This document shows positions 23,493 to 31,057 of a stretch of 36,591 nucleotides of DNA, piece by piece. The stretch lies in contig DVOB01000191.1 of the NCBI GenBank assembly GCA_018713975.1, positions 1 to 36,591 of the forward strand. The letters are read 5' to 3'. The position numbers and the translations under genes are program-made. Within the stretch, counting starts at the first letter, position 1; every line of letters starts with the position of its first letter. The notes beneath the pieces are model-generated. The model was given only the letters and a program-made list of their open reading frames with translations, did no database searches and was not told the DNA's origin. This DNA comes from Lentihominibacter excrementipullorum. GTDB lineage: Bacteria > Bacillota > Clostridia > Peptostreptococcales > Anaerovoracaceae.

Positions 23493-24242
23493 TCAGATCT
23501 CAATCTTCACCGGCATACAGTCCAGCCGGTCCGCCGATACCAGCTTGTATCTTATCCCCTGGAACGGTCCTTCTATGGCCTTGCTGAAACCTTCCGATCC
23601 GTGAAGATGGCCGTATATCACATCCTTGACGCCGTACTCCTGGAATATCTGCTGAAACCCTGAGAAGGCTGCCGCCTTCGATACCGGCGGGTAATGCAGT
23701 ACACCCAGTATCCGCCGGCTGCCTGTCTCGCCGATACCTCTTGCTCCTTCAGCGCCGCCTGCAGCCTTCGCGCCGGCTGCCACAGCCTTTTCCAGAGACG
23801 CTCGCAGCCTGAGAAGCTCCCTGTTATATATCTTCTCATCGGCTTCAGTGTAATCATCACTGTCCGGTGTGACCCATCCGCGAGTCCCGCATATGAAGAT
23901 CCCTTCAGCCTCATAGCAGTCGTTCTGTATGAAAGTGACAGTCTCATACATGGAGTTGAGCCTGGTGATACCACGCCACCACAGATCATGATTCCCTTTG
24001 AAAACGACCTTTCGTCCGGGAAGAGCCTCTATCCATTCCAGGTCATATCGAGCCTCTTCCAGCTTGAGGCCCCACGATATATCTCCCGGCAGCACGACGG
24101 TATCTTCATCTGTCACGACGCTCCGCCAGTTCTCCTCTATCCTCTCCGCATGGTTTTCCCATTCCGGGCCGTATATGTCCATCGGTTTGCATATGTCCGG
24201 GCAAAAGGACAGATGCAGGTCCGCTATAGCGAATATGCTCAT
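23493..24242 (-). CDS. Calcineurin-like metallophosphoesterase
   Basis: 249 aa. The dinuclear-metal motif set is complete: ADLHLS at the N-terminus, LPGDISWG (about 52-59), FKGNHDLWW (about 80-88), VLHYPP (about 182) and GHLHG near the C-terminus. These proteins hydrolyse phosphomonoesters or diesters; the exact substrate is not evident. A Gly/Ala-rich insert (AVAAGAKAAGGAEGARG) lies before the third metal motif and looks like a disordered loop specific to this protein. Start ATG overlaps the RmuC stop by 4 bp (ATGA), which indicates coupling. Confidence 0.9.
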   Translation of the reverse strand: MSIFAIADLHLSFCPDICKPMDIYGPEWENHAERIEENWRSVVTDEDTVVLPGDISWGLKLEEARYDLEWIEALPGRKVVFKGNHDLWWRGITRLNSMYETVTFIQNDCYEAEGIFICGTRGWVTPDSDDYTEADEKIYNRELLRLRASLEKAVAAGAKAAGGAEGARGIGETGSRRILGVLHYPPVSKAAAFSGFQQIFQEYGVKDVIYGHLHGSEGFSKAIEGPFQGIRYKLVSADRLDCMPVKIEI

Positions 24243-25510
24243 TTGATCCCTCTCTGTTCGTCGCTGACACCGGACAGCTCACCGGCCTCCCCTGAAGAAG
24301 ACACGTCCTTGAGTGCCCGCTGTATCCCTCTGGTCCTTACTCCCACCAGAGCCTCCAGATCCCTCTGGGTCTGTTCCATCCTGCTCTGGGTCTTTATCAG
24401 GACGTCGCCGAATTTATCGAATTCATTCCGCACCTTGGCCAGCGTATCCCATACCTGGCCCGACTGCTTCTGCAGCGCGATAGATCTGAAGCCCATCTGG
24501 AAGCTGTTGAGCATGGCGGACATGGTAGTAGGTCCGGCGATGTTTATCCTGTAATCGCGCTGTAGCGTATCCACCAGTCCCAGCCTCAGTACTTCCGCGT
24601 ACAGCCCTTCGAATGGAAGGAACATGATGGCGAATTCCGTAGTCCGCGGCGGCGCGATATACTTGGTCCTTATGTCCCTGGCAGCCTTCAGGACCGCGTT
24701 CCTCAGATTATCGGTGGCAGCCTTCATCAACTGCCTGTCTCCCGTATCATAGGCAGTCTGCAGATTCATATAAGCATCTGCCGGAAATTTGGAGTCTATA
24801 GGCAGATATACCGGCGCGTCTCCCTCTCCCGGAAACTTCACCGCGAACTCTACCCGTTCACTGCCGCCCTTGACGGCCACGTTTTCCTCATACTGACCGG
24901 GCGCCAGTATCTGCTCCAGTATGGCTCCCAGCTGTATCTCGCCCAGGATTCCTCTGGTCTTCACATTTGAAAGGACCTTTTTCAGGTCTCCCACTCCCGC
25001 GGCCAGATTCTGCATTTCCCCCAGTCCTCTCGTCACCTGCTCCAGTCTTTCGCTGACCTGCCTGAAAGACCGGCCTATCCTGTCTTCCAGAGTCTTCTGC
25101 AGTTTTTCGTCCACGGTGTTCCTCATCTCTGTAAGCTGTCGGTTGTTCTCTTCGGTCATGGCGGTCACCTTGTTTTCCATGGAGATCCTTATGTTTTCCA
25201 ATCTCTGTTCGATGCTCATGGAGGTGTCGGCCAGCTGCCTGCCCAGCTCCGCCAGCCGCCTGCTCTGCATATCGGCGCTTTCCCGCTGGTTCTGGGATAT
25301 CATTTCGCCAAGCCGTTTGACACTTCCCTGGATATTCTCACCGGTCTCCCGCCTGGAACGACTCATTTCCTCTCTTATATCTCTTCTCAGCTGGGCTTCC
25401 TGTCCTATGCTCCCGCCGCGCCACACCTTCAGCAATATGACTATGACCAATACCATCAGTACGATCACGGCCGTAAAGAGCCCCAGTAAAATAACGCTCA
25501 GATTATCCAT
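24239..25510 (-). CDS. rmuC: DNA recombination protein RmuC
   Basis: 423 aa. One N-terminal membrane helix (about 5-27, VILLGLFTAVIVLMVLVIVIL) precedes a long coiled coil (about 40-150, rich in Glu, Arg and Gln). The nuclease-like RmuC domain (about 160-370) has KTRGILGEIQLGAILEQIL, LPIDSKFPADAY and TEFAIMFLPFEGLYAE. RmuC limits recombination at inverted repeats in E. coli. I favour ATG 25510, with GGAAAGG 6 nt upstream, over ATG 25516. The N-terminal codons overlap the tcdA-like gene by 8 bp. Confidence 0.93.
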   Translation of the reverse strand: MDNLSVILLGLFTAVIVLMVLVIVILLKVWRGGSIGQEAQLRRDIREEMSRSRRETGENIQGSVKRLGEMISQNQRESADMQSRRLAELGRQLADTSMSIEQRLENIRISMENKVTAMTEENNRQLTEMRNTVDEKLQKTLEDRIGRSFRQVSERLEQVTRGLGEMQNLAAGVGDLKKVLSNVKTRGILGEIQLGAILEQILAPGQYEENVAVKGGSERVEFAVKFPGEGDAPVYLPIDSKFPADAYMNLQTAYDTGDRQLMKAATDNLRNAVLKAARDIRTKYIAPPRTTEFAIMFLPFEGLYAEVLRLGLVDTLQRDYRINIAGPTTMSAMLNSFQMGFRSIALQKQSGQVWDTLAKVRNEFDKFGDVLIKTQSRMEQTQRDLEALVGVRTRGIQRALKDVSSSGEAGELSGVSDEQRGIK

Positions 25511-26219
25511 TCCCATCCTTTCCTTCCGGATCTTCCCCGAACTTCAAAATATCCCTTATCACTTCTCCCGCTATCATCAATCCTGCCACCGACGGTACGA
25601 AAGAGATACTCCCCGGCACAGAGCTGCCTCCTTTCACAGGCGGCTCCTCTGAATAGAGCACCTTGACGCCCTCTATTCCTCTGGCCCGCAGCTCTTTTCT
25701 CATGACCCGTGCCAGCGGACACACCCTGGTCTCCTCTATGGTCGCTATCCTGAACATGGAAGGATCCAGCTTATTGCCTGTGCCCATGGACGATATGACA
25801 GGGACGCCTTCAGCTGCTGCCTTCTCTATTATTGCCAGCTTCCCCGTCACGTTGTCTATGGCGTCTACCACATAATCATATCTTCTGAAATCGAACTGCT
25901 CAGCAGTTTCCGGCAGGAAAAAGCATTGCTCTGCCGCCACATCGCAATCCGGGTCTATATCGGCTATCCGCTCTGCCATCACCTCTACCTTGGCTCTGCC
26001 TACAGTGCTGTGGAGAGCTGGCAGCTGCCTGTTTATATTCGTCACATCAACCGTGTCCTTGTCTACCAGCGTCAGCTTCCCTACGCCTGCTCTCGCCAGA
26101 GCTTCCGCCGTGTAGCTTCCCACGCCGCCTATCCCCAACACCATGACGGCAGTCGAGCGCAGCTTCTCGACCCCGGACTTCCCTATCACCATCTCAGTCC
26201 TGACATATTGCCCGTCCAT
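25503..26219 (-). CDS. tcdA: ThiF/MoeB-like tRNA threonylcarbamoyladenosine dehydratase
   Basis: 238 aa. A Rossmann E1-like ATP-binding core has VLGIGGVGSYTAEALARAG (about 28-46) and LVDKDTVDVTNINRQLPA (about 51-68), where Asp and the Arg/Gln bind ATP. Downstream VVDAIDNVTGKLAII and GTGNKLDPSMFRIATI are typical of the TcdA/CsdL (YgdL) branch. TcdA converts t6A at tRNA position 37 to the cyclic form. ATG 26219 has GGAGAG upstream. The gene overlaps rmuC and follows recX by 21 bp. General MoeB-type sulfur activation is the alternative, but the TcdA match is better. Confidence 0.9.
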   Translation of the reverse strand: MDGQYVRTEMVIGKSGVEKLRSTAVMVLGIGGVGSYTAEALARAGVGKLTLVDKDTVDVTNINRQLPALHSTVGRAKVEVMAERIADIDPDCDVAAEQCFFLPETAEQFDFRRYDYVVDAIDNVTGKLAIIEKAAAEGVPVISSMGTGNKLDPSMFRIATIEETRVCPLARVMRKELRARGIEGVKVLYSEEPPVKGGSSVPGSISFVPSVAGLMIAGEVIRDILKFGEDPEGKDGNG

Positions 26220-26240
26220 CTTCTCTCCTCCATTTCCCCG

Positions 26241-26702
26241 TCATCGCAGGCTGTCCAGCACCTTGTATATCACATCGGAGGGAAAACCGCGTCCCGCGAG
26301 CCTTCGGCCTATCCTGGCCTTTATCCTGCGCTTTTCATCGTATTCCATCTCTTCCATGTCCATATCCCGGATCATCTCCATCGCTATCTTTCGCGCCGTC
26401 TCATATTGATCGGGGACCTCTTCCAGCTCCTCGTAGGCCATATCGATGACGTCAGATCCCACGCCTTTTTCCGAAAGCTCCCGCCTTATCCTCATCACGC
26501 CCCGGCCCTTCTCAAAACCGTATCGGAAGTACATCACACTGTAGGAAAAGTCGTCTATGTACTTATACTCCTCCAGCTCCGCCACCGTCTCGGCAATGCC
26601 TTCCTCCGGGAAACCTTTCTGCCTGAGGTACTTTATCACCTGCTGCTTCGTCCTGGGTCTCATTCCCAGATATCTGACAGCAGCAGTCCTGACATCACTC
26701 AC
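26241..26702 (-). CDS. recX: Regulatory protein RecX
   Basis: About 153 aa. Three-helix repeats typical of RecX: AVRYLGMRPRTKQQVIKYL, then FPEEGIAETVAELEEYKYIDD and FSYSVMYFRYGFEKGRGVMRIRRELSEKG. It binds RecA filaments and inhibits recombination. Several GTG codons could start it (26729 to 26702). I choose GTG 26702 because AAGGG lies 8 nt upstream and it overlaps the MBL gene stop by 8 bp; the longer form would add nine residues. It is unusually far from recA, which is not in the window. Confidence 0.88.
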   Translation of the reverse strand: MSDVRTAAVRYLGMRPRTKQQVIKYLRQKGFPEEGIAETVAELEEYKYIDDFSYSVMYFRYGFEKGRGVMRIRRELSEKGVGSDVIDMAYEELEEVPDQYETARKIAMEMIRDMDMEEMEYDEKRRIKARIGRRLAGRGFPSDVIYKVLDSLR

Positions 26703-27594
26703 ATCGCTCACCCTTCTCACATTTCTCACCGTACCTTCCGAACCAGTCTCCTGCCCCGGCCGTAACGCACCTGTCCTTCAGCAGATCTTTCAGGTAGCAT
26801 ATGGCATCCATCCCCGTACAATGGACAGGGATCACCCGTTCCGGCGCCTCTGCGGCAACAGCTTCCACTACCCGGCTCCGCTCCGTATCGGATGCCTTAT
26901 AGAGGTGCATCCCGGCCGCCAGCACAGCCACCTTTTCCCCGGGAAACAGATCCTTGGCCGTATTCAATGCTCCTATAACTCCCGTATGGCTGCATCCCGA
27001 GAACACGTAGAGACCTTCCGGCTGCCGCAGAACGAGACACTGCTCATGCGACATGTCATCCGCTGTTATTTTTCCATCCTCATCCCGGTAATAAAATACC
27101 TCTGTAGGTTCGAAACCTTCTTCCGACTGAACAGTACCCGTTACACAGATATCCTCACTCACCCACAGAGGCCCATCGGTGAGGATGAGTCTGTCTTTCA
27201 TGGCTTCTCTCTCCTCATCGGTCCACCTTATCCCGTCATCCGAGCCGCAGAGCTGACCTTCCTTTAATTCGTAAGACTCGCGGAAAGCGTTCCTGTGAAC
27301 GTATACAGGCGCCCTGCTGTTGAGGCGGCAGAATGCCGGAAAGCCTCCTGTATGATCGTAGTGACCGTGACTCACCACCGCCAGATCCACCGCGGCCAGA
27401 TCCACTCCCATCCGTTCCGCGTTTCTCACCATCAATTCCGTAGCTCCTGCGTCAAACAGCATCTTCTTCCCACACGCCTCTATATATATGGAAAGTCCAT
27501 GCTCCGCCGTCAGGCCGGCCTTATCAGTTCTGTTTTCCATCAAAAATCCGAATCTCATCTCATCGCTCGCCTTCATACCGTGTTCTGTCTTCAT
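26695..27594 (-). CDS. MBL-fold metallo-hydrolase
   Basis: 299 aa. The metallo-beta-lactamase fold has the two-metal motif SHGHYDHTGG (about 81-90), a downstream SGCSHTGVIGALN with another His, and a final IPVHCTGMDA. Arrangement and length resemble the archaeal/clostridial group annotated as dihydropterin-aminobenzene-phosphate-synthase-like hydrolases, but I cannot assign a substrate. The start is ATG 27594, with AGGAG 7 nt upstream and a 4-bp ATGA overlap with the EamA gene stop; in-frame sequence further upstream is the EamA gene in another frame. Confidence 0.87.
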   Translation of the reverse strand: MKTEHGMKASDEMRFGFLMENRTDKAGLTAEHGLSIYIEACGKKMLFDAGATELMVRNAERMGVDLAAVDLAVVSHGHYDHTGGFPAFCRLNSRAPVYVHRNAFRESYELKEGQLCGSDDGIRWTDEEREAMKDRLILTDGPLWVSEDICVTGTVQSEEGFEPTEVFYYRDEDGKITADDMSHEQCLVLRQPEGLYVFSGCSHTGVIGALNTAKDLFPGEKVAVLAAGMHLYKASDTERSRVVEAVAAEAPERVIPVHCTGMDAICYLKDLLKDRCVTAGAGDWFGRYGEKCEKGERCE

Positions 27595-28517
27595 TGAAGT
27601 TCTCCTTTTCTGCCGCTGAGGCTCATTCCTATCACGCTTCCTATGATGACCGCCGTACATACCACGTGATACCACATCAAGCTCTCGCCCAATACTGCCA
27701 CCCCTGCCACTATAGAGATGGCAGTAGACAGATTTCCGAATATGGTCCCCTTCGCCGCCTCCATCTTGCTGAGCATGTAGCTCATCAGATGAGCTGACAA
27801 CAATATGCATCCTATACCCAGATAAGCTGCGGCGATGAAGACCTGCGGCACAGCCAGCGGCTCCAGATATCCCGCCAGGCTCCCGCCCCGGACAAAAGCC
27901 CGCAAAAGCGCGGCTCCGTTGAACACCACGAATCCCAGCGCTATGATAGAAACAGTTATCTCTATAGGCTTATAATCATTTCTCGTATATCTCATGAATA
28001 TGTTGCTCATAGCCATCATCATGCTGGAAATCAGCAGTAACGCTGTCCCCAGCGGATCTATCTCGATATGGGACGTGCCCATGACGATCATGAATATGAG
28101 CGCTGTCACCGTTGTGCAAATGAAGATGTTCTCCAGCCAGGATGACTTTTCCTTCAGGAAAAGCGACGCTATTATCTTTACTATTATGGGAACTACGGCA
28201 AATATTATGGATCCCTCCACCGACGTAGCGTAAAAGAGCCCCGCCACCTGGAAAGCCATGAATCCCACATAGAAAACCGCCGTCAGGAAGAGCTTTCCCT
28301 TGGGCTTGCGCCGTATATCTATCTTCACCGCCTTCATCACCAGCAGGATGATCACTGCCGCCAGTGCGAAATCATAACGATAACACAACAGGCTGAGTCC
28401 ATCGGTATATTGCTGACATATCTTTATCCCCAGGAACGAAAACCCCACCAGTACAGAAAAAAATATGGCAGCTATATATCCTTTTCTCCTGTCTGTATCA
28501 TTCTGCAGCATGAACAA
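27591..28517 (-). CDS. EamA/DMT-family transporter
   Basis: 308 aa with ten membrane helices in two EamA repeats (about 13-140 and 155-300). GYIAAIFFSVLVGFSFLGIKI is helix 1; the second repeat ends VVCTAVIIGSVIGMSLSG. DMT transporters export amino acids or other small metabolites. Start is TTG 28517 with AGGA 5 nt upstream, or ATG 28511. It overlaps the phosphopantetheinyl transferase gene by 46 bp and the MBL gene by 4 bp, so it is tightly embedded in the long operon. Substrate unknown. Confidence 0.9.
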   Translation of the reverse strand: MFMLQNDTDRRKGYIAAIFFSVLVGFSFLGIKICQQYTDGLSLLCYRYDFALAAVIILLVMKAVKIDIRRKPKGKLFLTAVFYVGFMAFQVAGLFYATSVEGSIIFAVVPIIVKIIASLFLKEKSSWLENIFICTTVTALIFMIVMGTSHIEIDPLGTALLLISSMMMAMSNIFMRYTRNDYKPIEITVSIIALGFVVFNGAALLRAFVRGGSLAGYLEPLAVPQVFIAAAYLGIGCILLSAHLMSYMLSKMEAAKGTIFGNLSTAISIVAGVAVLGESLMWYHVVCTAVIIGSVIGMSLSGRKGELQ

Positions 28518-29185
28518 TATATTCCTTTCTCCAGCTGAAAATCAAAGAACTCCACGTCATCTCTCCCCAGTACTTCTGTCCCCTTCATTATTTCCTCAAG
28601 CCCCAGCCCCGTATACTTGGAATAAGCTTCTTTTCTGGCCCACAGGCGAAAAAAACCATCTGCTCCCGCCTCCTGTACGAACCTCTGCTCCCGGGCCGTG
28701 AAATAACGACGGCTTATTTTCTCCACCGCTGTTTCCCGCTCTTCCTGTACGTCTACACCTGCCGGCCGGTCTGCTATGAGGCAAAGAAAATACCTGCCGC
28801 TGTGACTGACCGACACATGGATCTCTCCGCCAGCGCCGCAGCCCTCGCCGCGGCCCTCGCCGCAGCCCTCGCCGCAGCCCTCGCCGCAGCCTCTGTCACG
28901 ATTCCTGATGTACGGCTTCCCTCTGTCAGTCCTCTCCACCTGATACCGTCCCAGTCCGCTTGCTTCCAGTGACATGACGATCAATGCATCTGTCAGCTCC
29001 CGGCCCGTGATACCGGCAATGACGTCCCTGTAATCCTCATATACATATAATTCCATATCCTTCACATTTTCACAATGCTCAAAAAAGGCGGAACACAATG
29101 TTTCCGCCAAAACTTTCCTCAATTGTTCCGTCCAAAACGCTCTCTCACTTATCGGCTTTCCCGTGCTCCTCACCGTCGGCTTCAC
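28472..29185 (-). CDS. 4'-phosphopantetheinyl transferase superfamily protein (Sfp-like)
   Basis: About 237 aa. Transfers phosphopantetheine from CoA to a carrier-protein serine. Hallmarks: HVSVSHSGRYFLCLIAD, the metal-binding GVDVQEERE, and FFRLWARKEAYSKYTG. A Gly/Cys/Glu repeat (about residues 98-118) is inserted just before the HVSVSHS strand and comes from 12-bp tandem repeats. The start is uncertain: GTG 29185 overlaps yerC by 41 bp and has only a distant GAGAGG, so a later start such as ATG of MELYVYEDY is possible. No polyketide or peptide synthase is near; its target carrier protein is unknown. Confidence 0.85.
   Translation of the reverse strand: MKPTVRSTGKPISERAFWTEQLRKVLAETLCSAFFEHCENVKDMELYVYEDYRDVIAGITGRELTDALIVMSLEASGLGRYQVERTDRGKPYIRNRDRGCGEGCGEGCGEGRGEGCGAGGEIHVSVSHSGRYFLCLIADRPAGVDVQEERETAVEKISRRYFTAREQRFVQEAGADGFFRLWARKEAYSKYTGLGLEEIMKGTEVLGRDDVEFFDFQLEKGIYCSCCRMIQTGEKDI
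28841..28888. repeat. 12-bp tandem repeat in the phosphopantetheinyl transferase gene
   Basis: Four copies of GCCCTCGCCGCA (first with a final G) run from 28841 to 28888, flanked by partial copies. Units are in frame and encode CGEG-type tetrapeptides on the minus strand. Copy number can change by slippage without a frameshift. Confidence 0.88.
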
Positions 29186-29477
29186 TTTCTCTGAGCCTCT
29201 CGATTATCCTTCTGTATCCGTCGGCTCCATACACGAGGCACTTGTTTATCCTGCTTATAGTAGCCGTAGATGCCTTGGTGATGCTCTCGATCTCGCTGTA
29301 AGTCTTGTCCTCCGAAAGAAGTCTGGCCACCTGAAGCCTCTGCGCTATGGAGTGTATCTCATTTATCGTACATATATCCTCAAAGAATCTATAGCAGTCC
29401 TCTTCGTTCTCCAGCAGCAGTATCGCCTTGAAAAGCTCGTCTATATCATCCCTCTTGAACTTGGAATCGTACGCCAT
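29145..29477 (-). CDS. YerC/YecD-family TrpR-related DNA-binding protein
   Basis: 110 aa. Helical TrpR-like fold: DDIDELFKAILLLENEEDCYRFFEDICT, then the helix-turn-helix LSEDKTYSEIESITKASTATISRINKCL. Tryptophan-repressor-like folds bind operator DNA; the ligand of YerC proteins is not established. The start is ATG 29477 with AAAGGAG 6 nt upstream; a longer frame lies before it but covers the leader. It heads the long operon, immediately after a consensus promoter and a leader stem-loop, so it may regulate its own transcript. Confidence 0.9.
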   Translation of the reverse strand: MAYDSKFKRDDIDELFKAILLLENEEDCYRFFEDICTINEIHSIAQRLQVARLLSEDKTYSEIESITKASTATISRINKCLVYGADGYRRIIERLRESEADGEEHGKADK

Positions 29478-29507
29478 GCAATACTCCTTTCGCCCATAAT
29501 ACCCCGC

Positions 29508-29556
29508 ATCCGGACTCCATCTGTGCCCTGCAAGGCGTGATATCAAAGGTCCGGAT
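29508..29556 (-). promoter_or_regulatory. Leader stem-loop before yerC
   Basis: ATCCGGAC (29508-29515) pairs with GTCCGGAT (29549-29556), flanked by CCC/GGG that extends the stem with a small bulge. A GCC-GGGC mini-hairpin lies in the loop. It spans half of the 94-nt leader and ends 18 nt before the ribosome binding site. It has no T-box or other riboswitch motif that I recognise. Confidence 0.5.
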
Positions 29557-29578
29557 CGGGTGCTGTAATTACATGTAA

Positions 29579-29607
29579 ATTATATCATCTGCCGGATAAC
29601 CAGTCAA
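29579..29607 (-). promoter_or_regulatory. Consensus SigA promoter of the yerC-to-BMP operon
   Basis: Minus strand: -35 TTGACT (29602-29607), 17-bp spacer, -10 TATAAT (29579-29584). Transcription would start near 29571. No other strong promoter is seen until the TetR gene, so up to ten genes may depend on it. Confidence 0.87.
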
Positions 29608-29670
29608 CCGGCTTTGAAGCGCGGAGTTTCATTCCTTCCGCAGTATGTTCGGCAGACGAAAGAATAAAAA

Positions 29671-29705
29671 TACCTACATTTCCAAAAAAATGAGAAATGT
29701 AGGTA
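29671..29705 (-). terminator. 12-bp AT-rich hairpin with CTACATTT core
   Basis: TACCTACATTTC (29671-29682) pairs perfectly with GAAATGTAGGTA (29694-29705) over an 11-nt A-rich loop. On the minus strand TTTTTATTC follows, so it can terminate read-through from the S41 operon. It shares its stem core and A-rich loop with the hairpin at 29821-29849. Confidence 0.65.
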
Positions 29706-29820
29706 AAATCCAATAGGCTTGAATATACTTGACCTTTTCAGTACAGCGCAAAATCAAAGTTTTATGACGCATGAGCAAGTATCCAGCTGAAATAGACTCC
29801 ACAATCATTGAAATTTTTAA

Positions 29821-29849
29821 CTACATTTAGCGAAAAAATCAAAATGTAG
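29821..29849 (-). terminator. Second CTACATTT hairpin, after the S41 protease gene
   Basis: CTACATTT (29821-29828) pairs with AAATGTAG (29842-29849) over 13 nt containing AAAAAAT. It lies 42 bp after the S41 stop on the minus strand and is the first likely end of the FtsEX operon transcript. The 29608-29890 gap has no gene; between the hairpins I see only AT-rich sequence. Confidence 0.55.
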
Positions 29850-29890
29850 CTAAAAAATCAAAAAACGGAAAGTCAGAAAACAGGAAATCG

Positions 29891-31057
29891 TTAAAACAGA
29901 CTCAGTGCTTCATCCAGCTGCGCATCCTCGCCGGAATTTTCCTCGTTGGCTACCTGATGATCAGGAGTCACGCCCTTCTCGTTTATGGCGTTGCCATCCG
30001 GTGAAAAGTACTGCATGATAGTCAGCTTCAGCGCTGAACCATCCTCCAGCTGAGCTGTGGACTGTATGACACCTTTACCGTAAGTCGTCTGTCCCACTAT
30101 CTCAAAACCGTTGTCCTGAAGGGCTGCAGCCAATATCTCAGAAGCGCTGGCGCTGTTCTCGTTGACCAGTACCACGGTCTTCAGATCCGTTTTGCCGTCC
30201 TTGGCATCGTAATCCGTCCTGTTGCCGTCTCTGTCCTCCACGTATACGACTACACCTTCGTCCAGAAATTCATCGGCCACCTGGACACACGCGTCTACCA
30301 GTCCGCCGCCATTATCCCTCAGATCCAGCACCAGGCCCTGTGCCCCATCTTCCTCCAGCTCCTTGAGCGCCTGGGAAAAGTCTTCGCCGGTGGTCTCTAT
30401 AAAGGAGCTTATGCTTATATACCCGATGTTGCCGTCAAGCATCCTGTGTTCCACGCTGTGCTGAGTTATCTTCTCCCTTGTCATGGTCACGCTTTTTTCT
30501 TCACCGTCTCGTATATATGTTATCTCTATCTCGGAGCCTTCTTCACCTCTGATGGCGTTGCCGATGACATCCAGATCGCTGTACTCCTGTCCGTCTACCG
30601 TCTTGATGATATCACCTTCCCTGATGCCCACGTCCGCCGCAGGGGAATCATCTGTCACTGATACTACCACGAAGTTGCCGTCCTCGTCCTGAGTGAAAGT
30701 TATCCCTACGCCCGAATATTCTCCCGTGGCAGTGGCGACCCACGTCTCATATTCCTCAGCCGTCATATACGAAGAATACGGGTCATTGAGTCCCGCTACC
30801 AGGCCCTTGTACGCTCCTTCCATCATGGCGTCCTCGTCCACCTTTTTGTAAAACGAGCTGGTTATTGTGTCATACAGCTGATCCAGTTTGCCGTATCGCT
30901 CATAGACTTCAGACATGTCGTCGTACTGGCTCTGTGAAACCTTCACATATCCCAGAGCCCCGTTGAATACAGCAGCGCACGCTCCGCCTGTCACCGCCGC
31001 CCCGGCCAGAAAGGCCGCCACCACATATATCACCAGTCTTTTCTTTTTTATCTCCAT
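29891..31057 (-). CDS. C-terminal processing protease (S41, CtpA-like)
   Basis: 388 aa, membrane-anchored or exported. N-terminal helix (about 7-30, LVIYVVAAFLAGAAVTGGACAA), then a cap, a PDZ domain (about 95-175, GVGITFTQDEDGNF to GDIIKTVDGQEY) and the S41 core. The catalytic Ser is in NENSASASEI and the Lys in TYGKGVIQS. Such proteases trim or activate secreted proteins and murein hydrolases. ATG 31057 overlaps the RecJ stop by 1 bp (TGATG) with GAGGAG upstream. It is the last gene of the ftsEX operon, so an upstream M23 hydrolase is a plausible substrate. Confidence 0.94.
   Translation of the reverse strand: MEIKKKRLVIYVVAAFLAGAAVTGGACAAVFNGALGYVKVSQSQYDDMSEVYERYGKLDQLYDTITSSFYKKVDEDAMMEGAYKGLVAGLNDPYSSYMTAEEYETWVATATGEYSGVGITFTQDEDGNFVVVSVTDDSPAADVGIREGDIIKTVDGQEYSDLDVIGNAIRGEEGSEIEITYIRDGEEKSVTMTREKITQHSVEHRMLDGNIGYISISSFIETTGEDFSQALKELEEDGAQGLVLDLRDNGGGLVDACVQVADEFLDEGVVVYVEDRDGNRTDYDAKDGKTDLKTVVLVNENSASASEILAAALQDNGFEIVGQTTYGKGVIQSTAQLEDGSALKLTIMQYFSPDGNAINEKGVTPDHQVANEENSGEDAQLDEALSLF

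Noticed and set aside
27595..27810. 72-residue N-terminal extension of the MBL hydrolase
   Set aside because: It overlaps the EamA coding sequence in another frame, and ATG 27594 has an AGGAG site and an ATGA overlap.
28841..28888. CRISPR or regulatory iteron in the 12-bp repeats
   Set aside because: They are contiguous, in frame inside the phosphopantetheinyl transferase gene, and have no spacers.
29508..29571. T-box or tryptophan attenuator before yerC
   Set aside because: There is no T-box motif, no Trp-codon leader peptide and no terminator T-run in the leader.
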